Shown here piece after piece: positions 37,623 to 45,501 of a DNA stretch of 64,000 nucleotides. The stretch is from Bacteroidota bacterium. GTDB lineage: Bacteria; Bacteroidota; Bacteroidia; Chitinophagales; Saprospiraceae. The number at the start of each line of letters is the position of its first letter. Position 1 is the stretch's first letter. Location of the stretch: NCBI GenBank assembly GCA_024642665.1, contig JAHEAR010000002.1:8689-72688 (forward strand), given 5' to 3'. The notes under the pieces were generated by a model. That model was not told the DNA's origin and did no database searches. It saw only the letters and a program-made list of their open reading frames with translations. The position numbers were made by a program, and so were the translations under genes.

Positions 37623-40600
37623 TTAATTTAGGATCAAATTTAACTCAATATTCTCTTTATTATTACCGGTGAGAATCGCTTTCCGGTCAGATCCCAATGT
37701 AATGATCCTAAGCTCCCTGACTTCATCCTGCGCCCAGAAACCATGTTTTGTATTTGGCAAAAACTCAAAAGAGCCATCTGCCTGCTGCACAAGCAATGTA
37801 CCACATCCATTATCCATTTCTCCTGTTTCCGTTTCTGCGTACGTAAAATTTCCTGCCAACAGGAGGTCTTTTCTTCCATCAGCTGTAAAATCATAAATTA
37901 ATATATCCAGCGTAGGACTAAGTTGAGCCTGAAAAGGAAGATCGATAAGGCGAAATTGTTTCCCGTCATTCATCCATAGGGTAGTAGCAAAAGTCTGAAC
38001 TTTCAGATAGGTGCTTTGGTCTAATTGGTCTGTTGTAAAAATATCGGTAATGGTAGCCCGGGCATAAGGAGCATATCTCAAATATTTCTTTTTTAGCATC
38101 GGTAATTGTTCGATCATTGCATCACGTCCGGGGTAAGGATATTGTTTGCCATTTGCATAATACGTTAAGACAGGATCCAGGGAGCCGTTTTTGTCATAAT
38201 CAAGGGTGATCAATGTAATGGGTTCCGCTGCAGAAGCTGCCATTCGATGGTTGAGACCGATATTTCCGGCGAGAATATCAATATCTCCATCATTGTCAAT
38301 GTCCTCGAGCGAAACAGTTCTCCACCATCCCGTCTTATCGCTCATACCAAATGCTTCAGTTCGATTGACCATCACTTGGTGCTTCATGGAAAATATACAA
38401 ATCGGCATCCAATCACCCACAAGCACTATTTCATCTATTTCATCTCCATCCAGATCGGCCACAGCTATATCCGTAATCATTCCAAGATTTTTTAAAGCGG
38501 GAAACAGGGTAGCGGTTGCATCCTTAAAATAGCCATCTTCATTCAGCAACAAATAACTTCGAGGTATCTCCGGAAATCGGCCCGGGACACAACGGCCCCC
38601 AATAATTATATCCAGATCATTATCATGATCGATGTCAACCGCCTGAATCGCACCGGCACTCGTTCTGATATCAGGAAATGATACTTCCCGGGTAAATTGA
38701 CCTTTGCCATCATTTCTATAATATCGGGTCATATATTCCGGCGCATTTACAGGAAACTCATTTCCACCTGAAATAACAATAAGATCAAGATCACCATCTG
38801 AATCAAAATCTTCCAATGATGCACCGGTGTCTTCGAAGGACTTATCCTTTGCAAATGCTAATTCATTTGTTCGGTTAAAATTTCCTAACTGATCCTGCAA
38901 CAAAATATCACTTGCATATCCGGAACCATTTCCCGCGAAAATATCCTCAAGCCCATCACCATTGACATCTCCAGTAGCCAGGCATGGTCCTTCTGCGGAA
39001 AGCATGAAAGGCAAAAGTTTTTCTCGCTTAAAGTCATTAAAGGGTTGTTCCTGATGCACCCACTGAAGATTTTTTTGCAACGGTTTAAAGAGAGGATGTT
39101 CCGGAAATGGAGGTGATAACTTATATGACTTTCCAGAATTCCTTGCCCAGACCAAACGTTGATTAACTTCAATCCTTTCCTTCTTTTCCATCTTGCCATC
39201 AGGCCATCGTAGAACAATTGAATCAATCTGTTTGGCATCGTTCAAACCAAAGTGTGCGATGGCCTGCGAAGATGACAGGAAGCCTTGGTTAGGCATAATC
39301 ATTCCCGTGAAGATGGATTGACCTGCAAACACTTTAATCGATGTCCCCATGCCGTTTGTGTTTCCTGTCTCTTGTCGAGCTTCTATCTGTATCCAGTTTT
39401 TACCGGTCAGTTCATTTCGGTAAATAAAAGCCGGATCATTTATATTATTAACAACAATATCAAGGTCTCCATCCAAATCCAAATCAACATAAGCAGCACC
39501 CGTTGAAAAAGAAGGGTGATTCATACCACACTGCTCCGTGACATTCGCAAAAGTTAATTGCCCGGAATTAAAAAATAAGTAGTTGCTTATTTTTTTATCG
39601 GGAATGTATTTAATGAACTCTTCTATATCTGGAAATCGATTGGAATTGAGTCCTCCGGTTTTTGCAATGGAATCCTGAAAATAATTTACGTAATCAAGAT
39701 TTGTTACATCCTTTCGATAGCCGTTTGTAATGTACAAGTCCTTCCACCCATCATTGTTGAAATCAGCCAGCAAAGGTGACCAACTCCAATCCGTACTGGA
39801 AATGCCGGCGTATTGACCAATTTCAGAAAACGTATTATTTCCGTTATTAAGCTGCAGCATATTGCGGCCTTGCTGTCTGCCATAGCCATATTGTACCAGC
39901 AGATTATATCGATCATAATGCATGACGTTGGCCAGTTCTTTGTAACGGATATGATTATCCGCTTTCATATCTAATACAACGATGTCTGGCAACCCATCAT
40001 TATTAATATCTGCTATATCCGATCCCATACTATTCTGACTGGTGTGTTTTAAATAATTGGAACATTGGTCAGTGAACGTTCCATCCTTATTATTGATATA
40101 CAGATAGTCAGGCTCTATATAATCATTAGCTACATACAAGTCCATCCAGCCATCCTGATTAATGTCCTGCGCAGTGACACTCAATCCAAAAGCGGCACTG
40201 ATCAAACCGGCTTGTTGTGTGATATCGGTAAAATGTCCCCCATCATTTCTGAACATTCGATTGGACTCAAATGGGGTAGCAGGGGTACGAATTCGACTTA
40301 TGGTTCCGTCTGGGTTTTGTTGCACTCTGATGCGGGTAGCCTCCTTAAAATCAATTCGATGATTTAAGTAAAACACATCCAGATCACCATCACGATCAAA
40401 ATCAAAATAACAGACATGATTGGTATTGCTGTTATCATCTAATCCAAGCGCCTTCGCCTGCTCTTGAAATACAGGTATCTGAAGTCCTTCTGATGATTTG
40501 TTACCCCGGTTAATAAATACTAAATCTGTTTTTTGTCCATCATCATTCTTGCTGGTACGGCAACAATGGATATCCAGTAATCCGTCTCCGTTAATATCGG

Positions 40601-41006
40601 CCAACGAAACACCGGTTTTATAACCTTCCTGTGCTGCCACCCCGGCAATTGAGGTGACATCTTTAAAATGGAAATTTCCGAGATTAAGAAACAATTTATT
40701 GGAACCAAAAGCAGAAACAAAGTACAGATCCGGGAGTCCATCCCCATTGAGATCACCGGCACCTACACCGGCACCGTTATAAAGGTATTCGTAAGAAAAA
40801 ATATTGTAGTTGAAGTCTTCGGTTATGTCATTTGAAAAATCGATACCGGTCTCACCGGCCACTAACGATGTGAAAACACCGGGATTGCTCCTGGGGGTAT
40901 CGTCTGTTTTGTTTTGGCCAGTGGAATTCTGACAACCAGAAAAGTATATCAATCCAAACACCAGGGTGGCGGATACTATAGACTTCAAAAAAAACTGCTG
41001 ATTCAT
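37623..41006 (-). CDS. VCBS/FG-GAP repeat lipoprotein with ASPIC/UnbV domain (copy 2)
   Basis: An 1127-aa lipoprotein (signal …GLIYFSGC) and tandem paralogue of the 34128-37520 gene. Whole segments align, for example the opening (NYNIFSYEYLYNGAGVGAGD against NYNIFTYEYIYNGCGVAAGD), the blades and the ASPIC domain (FLSSSQAIAHFGLN…WPDGKME). The two genes are separated by about 100 bp. A -7-like TATCTTCG lies upstream of this copy, so it is probably the first of the pair. Likely a surface or periplasmic binding protein of unknown ligand. Confidence 0.9.
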   Translation of the reverse strand: MNQQFFLKSIVSATLVFGLIYFSGCQNSTGQNKTDDTPRSNPGVFTSLVAGETGIDFSNDITEDFNYNIFSYEYLYNGAGVGAGDLNGDGLPDLYFVSAFGSNKLFLNLGNFHFKDVTSIAGVAAQEGYKTGVSLADINGDGLLDIHCCRTSKNDDGQKTDLVFINRGNKSSEGLQIPVFQEQAKALGLDDNSNTNHVCYFDFDRDGDLDVFYLNHRIDFKEATRIRVQQNPDGTISRIRTPATPFESNRMFRNDGGHFTDITQQAGLISAAFGLSVTAQDINQDGWMDLYVANDYIEPDYLYINNKDGTFTDQCSNYLKHTSQNSMGSDIADINNDGLPDIVVLDMKADNHIRYKELANVMHYDRYNLLVQYGYGRQQGRNMLQLNNGNNTFSEIGQYAGISSTDWSWSPLLADFNNDGWKDLYITNGYRKDVTNLDYVNYFQDSIAKTGGLNSNRFPDIEEFIKYIPDKKISNYLFFNSGQLTFANVTEQCGMNHPSFSTGAAYVDLDLDGDLDIVVNNINDPAFIYRNELTGKNWIQIEARQETGNTNGMGTSIKVFAGQSIFTGMIMPNQGFLSSSQAIAHFGLNDAKQIDSIVLRWPDGKMEKKERIEVNQRLVWARNSGKSYKLSPPFPEHPLFKPLQKNLQWVHQEQPFNDFKREKLLPFMLSAEGPCLATGDVNGDGLEDIFAGNGSGYASDILLQDQLGNFNRTNELAFAKDKSFEDTGASLEDFDSDGDLDLIVISGGNEFPVNAPEYMTRYYRNDGKGQFTREVSFPDIRTSAGAIQAVDIDHDNDLDIIIGGRCVPGRFPEIPRSYLLLNEDGYFKDATATLFPALKNLGMITDIAVADLDGDEIDEIVLVGDWMPICIFSMKHQVMVNRTEAFGMSDKTGWWRTVSLEDIDNDGDIDILAGNIGLNHRMAASAAEPITLITLDYDKNGSLDPVLTYYANGKQYPYPGRDAMIEQLPMLKKKYLRYAPYARATITDIFTTDQLDQSTYLKVQTFATTLWMNDGKQFRLIDLPFQAQLSPTLDILIYDFTADGRKDLLLAGNFTYAETETGEMDNGCGTLLVQQADGSFEFLPNTKHGFWAQDEVRELRIITLGSDRKAILTGNNKENIELNLILN

Positions 41007-41199
41007 TGCTAGCCGGCATGTTTCTTAAAGGACGAAGATACAATCCTTTAGGTGGGAACTTTAAGTCCACACCAGCCCAAGCTGGTTTCCTAAAAGTTGG
41101 ATATTCAAAGCTTTATGAAAATGCAATCATCCCTTGACAGCAAATAATGTGGTCGAGGGATATCAGGGGATTTATGGCAGGGCATCCCTGACAAAGAAT

Positions 41200-41207
41200 T
41201 ACCTTTG
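41200..41207 (+). promoter_or_regulatory. -7 box TACCTTTG before the exonuclease
   Basis: Exact TAnnTTTG match, 6 nt before the ATG at 41214. No good -33 element is seen. The ORF-track TTG start (41205) lies inside this box. Confidence 0.45.
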
Positions 41208-41213
41208 CCCATT

Positions 41214-42023
41214 ATGAATCTCCACTTAGATAAAAACCTGATATTTTTTGATATTGAATCCACCGGATTGAATGTCCTTCGTGATCGAATTATTCAACTC
41301 GCTCTGATCCGATACCATAAAGATGGCTCTCCGGCGATTGAGAAGGAATATTTAATTAATCCGGGGATTCCTATTTCTCCCGAAGCTATGGCTGTGCATG
41401 GTATTACACCTCAGGATGTGGAAGGGCAGCCTTCATTTTCGGATTATGCAAATGAAATATTTGAATTTATCGGTGACGCAGATCTGGCGGGGTATAATTC
41501 AAATCGATTTGATGTACCGCTGTTGATGGAGGAATTTGGTCGTGCCGGCATTGATTTTGACATCGATCAGCGTCGAACCATTGATGTACAGCGAATATTT
41601 TATAAAATGGAACCCCGGACACTTTCAGCGGCGTATAAGTTTTATTGTGATGGAACCATCGAAAATGCCCATGATGCACTTGCTGATGTTCGCGCGACCA
41701 TTGAAGTGCTGGATGGTCAATTAAGAAAATATGATGGGGCCGATTTTGAATCATCGGATGGTGAAATCGTTTCAGCCCCCATTAAGAATGACGTGAAGGC
41801 TTTGGATGAATTCACTAATGATTTAAACATTGTCGATGTCACCCAACGCTTAAGGTATGATCACAATGGAACCATCGTCTTTAATTTTGGAAAATATATG
41901 GGCAAACCCGTTGCGGAGGTCCTTACGAAGGATAAGCAATATTATCAATGGATGCTTGAAAAGGAGTTTTCCTTTCAGGTAAAAAAAATCATTCAGCAAC
42001 TGGTAGCAGATTATAATAAGTAA
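41214..42023 (+). CDS. DnaQ-type 3'-5' exonuclease
   Basis: About 269 aa. The DEDDh exonuclease domain covers the first ~175 residues: Exo I FFDIESTGLN, then AVHGITPQDV, Exo II YNSNRFDVPLL and Exo III NAHDALADVRAT. The C-terminal ~60 residues (FGKYMGKPVAEVLTKD … YYQWML) form the small extra domain seen in many Bacteroidota DnaQ-like enzymes. It resembles the polymerase III epsilon/proofreading class but lacks a clamp motif I can recognise. The next gene starts 4 bp after its stop, so it heads the MbnP-MbnH operon. Confidence 0.86.
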   Translation: MNLHLDKNLIFFDIESTGLNVLRDRIIQLALIRYHKDGSPAIEKEYLINPGIPISPEAMAVHGITPQDVEGQPSFSDYANEIFEFIGDADLAGYNSNRFDVPLLMEEFGRAGIDFDIDQRRTIDVQRIFYKMEPRTLSAAYKFYCDGTIENAHDALADVRATIEVLDGQLRKYDGADFESSDGEIVSAPIKNDVKALDEFTNDLNIVDVTQRLRYDHNGTIVFNFGKYMGKPVAEVLTKDKQYYQWMLEKEFSFQVKKIIQQLVADYNK

Positions 42024-42026
42024 AAT

Positions 42027-42821
42027 ATGATCAGGTCAGGATTTGGATTGTTTATACTATTGGTACTGCTCAGCGTGAATATGGGATGCAATACCAGAAT
42101 TGAAGGTTGTCTCGACTTGAATGCGGCCAATTTTGATTTTGAAGCTGAGCGATCCTGTGATGATTGTTGTAAGTATCCTTCCGCTATTCTTTCCCTGACC
42201 CAAAAATGGAACGCTGACAATTTTTCCAATGAGGATACTTTATATGACGGGCAGGGGCAAAAGTATTTAATTATTGATTTAAAATATTTTCTTTCTTCCT
42301 GGGCCTGGCAAGACAGCGATGGAAAAATCTATACGGTGGACTCTGTGACTGCAACCTGTGGGACAGAAGATTTGACGTATACGCCAGATATGATAACTGC
42401 AGATTCCAGGAAGTTTTCATACGCATTAGGGCCTATACGCAGGTCCCCAATCACGGACTCACTTTCCATGGTATTTGGATTGGTTGAAGATTTTAGTTGC
42501 CTTGATCCAACCAATAAAGCTACCCCTGCAAATCTTACAGAAAACAGCCCCCTTTGGAATAAGCAAACTGGTTTATTGGAAACCTTAAGATTAGTCCTTC
42601 AGCGTAATTTTGAAACTGTAACTTTTGATACGATCTTCTTAACTACAAAAGTCGATTTTCGCTATGCCTACGCACGGGAATTCCGGGCCGGCAAAAATGA
42701 TACATTTGCCCTGGCAGTTGATTACGCCCAATGGTTTCAGGATGTCAGCGTGGCGAATTTGGCATCCTTTCCCATTTCTATCGAGAATCACCTGTCCGGC
42801 AGCATCACACCGACAAATTGA
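42027..42821 (+). CDS. Divergent MbnP-like lipoprotein
   Basis: A 264-aa lipoprotein (signal …LSVNMGC). The mature N-terminus has the DxNAxNF-type motif GCLDLNAANFDFEAE followed by CDDCC. The rest looks like a diverged MbnP domain: an FGL…D…DP…NL segment then SPLWNKQTG, corresponding to the fGiGv…DP…pLs…yW…tG stretch of MbnP. It retains tryptophans near the position that matures in MbnP. Gene order with a clear MbnP and MbnH supports the call; sequence alone is suggestive. Confidence 0.6.
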   Translation: MIRSGFGLFILLVLLSVNMGCNTRIEGCLDLNAANFDFEAERSCDDCCKYPSAILSLTQKWNADNFSNEDTLYDGQGQKYLIIDLKYFLSSWAWQDSDGKIYTVDSVTATCGTEDLTYTPDMITADSRKFSYALGPIRRSPITDSLSMVFGLVEDFSCLDPTNKATPANLTENSPLWNKQTGLLETLRLVLQRNFETVTFDTIFLTTKVDFRYAYAREFRAGKNDTFALAVDYAQWFQDVSVANLASFPISIENHLSGSITPTN

Positions 42822-42884
42822 CAATTGTCAGACAAAACAAAAAGACACGCCTGCCGTTTATTAAATACACTATATATACCATCC

Positions 42885-43631
42885 ATGAAAAACATACTTA
42901 TACTCTTTACTTTATTAGGCTTAGTCGCTGCTTCATCCTGCAAAAAGGATGATGAGACTACCTATGGCACTTTGACGATCAATGTCAAAGCCGTTTATGA
43001 TAATGAGCCATTACAAACCTTTACCACCTTTCCTTTTAACAATGGGCAGCAAATTCAATTTAGCCTGATGAGCCTTATGCTTTCAGATATTAACCTTTAT
43101 GCCCAATCCAACACTATTCAAATAAGTGATATTCAATTGGCGGACATGAGTTTTGACAATCTAGCAGCCGCAGAAAAAGGGTACACCATCAAGTCTATGA
43201 ATATTCCTACCGGAAGTTATTCCGGGATTCAGTTTGGTATAGGGGTTCCTTCCGATCTGAATGCAATGACGCCTGCTGATTTCCCATCCGCCAGTCCGTT
43301 AAGTAAGTCAACCTATTACTGGATTCCCTGGAGTAGTTATATTTTTTCAAAAACAGAAGGGAAATTGGACACCGCGGGGACTGGCACATTAGATCTTGCT
43401 TTTGCGCTTCATACTGGTTCTGATGAGCTTTACAGGGGCGGATATGATGCCGCCATCCCAATTGTGATTGAAGATCAAAAAGACACCCAACTTGATATTG
43501 TGATTGATTATAAGGCGCTATTGGCAGGTGTAGACATTCAATCCAATCCCCTAAATCATAATCCGCAAGACATCGTCACCATCACTGCTATGGTTAATAA
43601 TTATGTCAGTGCAATAACTCTTCGTCATTAA
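42885..43631 (+). CDS. MbnP-family copper-binding lipoprotein
   Basis: About 249 aa from the ATG at 42885, with a lipoprotein signal (LGLVAASSC). The domain matches MbnP: beta strands, IQFGIGVPSDLNAM…FPSASPLSKSTYYWIPWSSYIFSK, then HTGSDELYRG. In characterised MbnP, one tryptophan is oxidised to kynurenine by MbnH to complete a copper site; here YYWIPWSSY holds the candidate tryptophans. The start upstream in the ORF track lacks a signal peptide. Its neighbour is the MbnH-type peroxidase, 9 bp downstream. Confidence 0.78.
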   Translation: MKNILILFTLLGLVAASSCKKDDETTYGTLTINVKAVYDNEPLQTFTTFPFNNGQQIQFSLMSLMLSDINLYAQSNTIQISDIQLADMSFDNLAAAEKGYTIKSMNIPTGSYSGIQFGIGVPSDLNAMTPADFPSASPLSKSTYYWIPWSSYIFSKTEGKLDTAGTGTLDLAFALHTGSDELYRGGYDAAIPIVIEDQKDTQLDIVIDYKALLAGVDIQSNPLNHNPQDIVTITAMVNNYVSAITLRH

Positions 43632-43640
43632 TAGCTTAGG

Positions 43641-44753
43641 ATGAAGTTTGGATATGGGAAATTATTTATAGGGTATGGAATACTGTTAATGATTTTATTC
43701 CAAGGCTGTCAGGATACGATCAATATCCCGACAGATCCTGATAATGACCTGACTTCAATTCCCTATAATCCTGTTCTTTATCAGCCCATTATTCCGGTTG
43801 GGTTTCCTGCCATGGAACAGCCGGCGGAAAACCTCATGACCAATGCCGGGATTCAATTGGGGCGAAAGCTCTTTTACGATCCAATCCTCTCGGTGGATAG
43901 TTCGGTTTCCTGTGCTTCCTGTCATTTACCTGAATTATCATTTACCGATGGGCTATCCAGAAGTCAAGGGGTGAATGGTACTACTGCCAGAGGGGCCATG
44001 AGTTTACTCGATGCTGGGTTTCACAACATCCGGTTTTTCTGGGATGGTCGTGCAGCTACGCTTGAAGAACAAGCACATTTACCTGTTGAAGATCCGATTG
44101 AAATGGGAGAAATGTGGCCAGAAGTAGAAGCAAAATTAAAAGCTCACCCCACTTATCCGTCAGATTTCAGAAAGGCTTTTGGCATTGAAAGCAAAACCAT
44201 GATCAATAAAGATCTGGCTACTAAAGCCATCGCCCAATTTGAAAGAAGCATAGTTTCCAGTGGAAAATCTCGCTATGATCGATTTGTTCGTGGGGAGATA
44301 TTTCTAGAGGATAATGAATACACGGGTTATCTGATGTATTTCAATTTCGACCAATCCCTTCCGGATGCACAATGCGGACATTGCCACAATGCTCCGCTTT
44401 TTGGCGGGGAGGATTTCCTTAATAATGGTTTACAGGCATCTCCGGACTTAATAAGTTTTGCAGACAAAGGCTTAGGTATGGTTACCGGAAATATTAGCGA
44501 CAATGGAAAGTTTAAAGTGCCTTCCCTGAGAAATATTGCTTTGACAGCACCCTTTATGCATACTGGCCAGTTTGCTACCTTAGAAGAAGTCATTGAACAC
44601 TATGATAGTGGAGGTCTGGATTCTCCCAATAAAAGTTCATTACTTCAACCGTTACATCTTACAGAAAGTCAGAAATCTGATCTTTTGGCATTCATTTTGA
44701 CGCTTACGGATACCACGATACTTACAAATCCGGATTACCAAAATCCTTTTTAG
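43641..44753 (+). CDS. Diheme cytochrome c peroxidase, MbnH/MauG-type
   Basis: A 370-aa lipoprotein (signal …MILFQGC) with two c-type heme sites, CASCH at 91-95 and CGHCH at 245-249, and the family motifs RFFWDGRAATLEEQ (Trp134) and LTAPFMHTGQF. This is the bacterial CCP/MauG family. Next to an MbnP gene, the likely role is MbnH: oxidising a tryptophan of MbnP to kynurenine in the periplasm. A plain peroxidase role is the alternative. Confidence 0.85.
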   Translation: MKFGYGKLFIGYGILLMILFQGCQDTINIPTDPDNDLTSIPYNPVLYQPIIPVGFPAMEQPAENLMTNAGIQLGRKLFYDPILSVDSSVSCASCHLPELSFTDGLSRSQGVNGTTARGAMSLLDAGFHNIRFFWDGRAATLEEQAHLPVEDPIEMGEMWPEVEAKLKAHPTYPSDFRKAFGIESKTMINKDLATKAIAQFERSIVSSGKSRYDRFVRGEIFLEDNEYTGYLMYFNFDQSLPDAQCGHCHNAPLFGGEDFLNNGLQASPDLISFADKGLGMVTGNISDNGKFKVPSLRNIALTAPFMHTGQFATLEEVIEHYDSGGLDSPNKSSLLQPLHLTESQKSDLLAFILTLTDTTILTNPDYQNPF

Positions 44754-45034
44754 GCTTTTATAAGCCCCTTTATCTGAGTTTATTTCCAAAATTTTTTGAT
44801 AAACTTTCAGACTCCTCTTGGTATATATTTCACAAAATTTATCAAAAAAAATCATGTACTAATACATTATATACTGCTATACAGTTAATTACAGATTAAC
44901 TAATATCTGTATATATTTAATTTACCTGTAACAAATAAGCATTTTTGTACTTGTTTAGGGCTTCAGATGTCCCGATAATTGTATCATCAAATAAAGAGAT
45001 ACAGATCGGGTAGAAGTACCGGATTCAAATTTAG

Positions 45035-45102
45035 ATATGTTCATGGGATTATAATTCTGATGGATAGAAGGTTGCCTCCCGGCAACTTTCTGTCCTCTTT
45101 TT
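45035..45102 (+). ncRNA. short-RNA or attenuator-like unit A
   Basis: The 22-bp block ATATGTTCATGGGATTATAATT (45035-45056) is followed after 5 nt by a 15-bp stem, GGATAGAAGGTTGCC / GGCAACTTTCTGTCC with a TCCC loop (two wobble pairs), then TCTTTTT. This is a strong intrinsic terminator. The identical block recurs 102 bp downstream before another hairpin of different sequence. It could be an sRNA with a shared seed, a leader attenuator, or a promoter-like site; function unknown. Confidence 0.5.
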
Positions 45103-45136
45103 AAAAATCTTTTCAGACATCTCTAAAATATCAAGA

Positions 45137-45201
45137 ATATGTTCATGGGATTATAATTTGTAAAGCTGGGTAGTTCTGAAGTGAACCTCCCAGCTTTTTT
45201 T
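45137..45201 (+). ncRNA. short-RNA or attenuator-like unit B
   Basis: The same 22-bp block (45137-45158), then after 3 nt the hairpin AAAGCTGGG…GTTC/GAAC…CCCAGCTTT with a small internal loop, running into TTTTTTT. The stem sequence is unrelated to that of unit A, so the block and the terminator shape are what is kept. Confidence 0.5.
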
Positions 45202-45501
45202 ATGCCCCCTGGGGTCCTCTTTGAAACTCTTTTTTGGCCCTCATCTGATTCCGTATTTTGCCTGAGCACCTATTTTTCTGAATCATCTTTTTCCTTAAAG
45301 ACTCCCTTTCTCGAATCGCTAAACGGCTGATTTTTATTCTGAAATACAATAAAAATGTCAGGCAGTTGAAGATTGAATTTTCAAAACCAACATACGAATT
45401 GATAGCCCTTGGATTGGATAATAATTATCTATAATATGTAAAAATTTATTTTTTCGAAAATATTAACTATTTTTCAAGCTCACAAAACAAAACCATAAAT
45501 T

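Larger units (their letters stand above)
44754..45501. other. 748-bp non-coding interval
   Basis: No credible ORF or tRNA. It contains a 12-bp inverted repeat (TTTTTTGATAAA near 44792 with TTTATCAAAAAA near 44838), a small palindrome ACAGAT…ATCTGT (44891-44910), the two tandem 22-bp block plus hairpin units (45035-45201), and an A-rich leader before the next gene. Confidence 0.6.

Noticed and set aside
41095-41175. ACCAGC…GCTGGT hairpin near 41070-41085 as a terminator
   Set aside because: 6-bp stem without a T-run, and it lies upstream of the VCBS gene pair, so there is no transcript for it to end.
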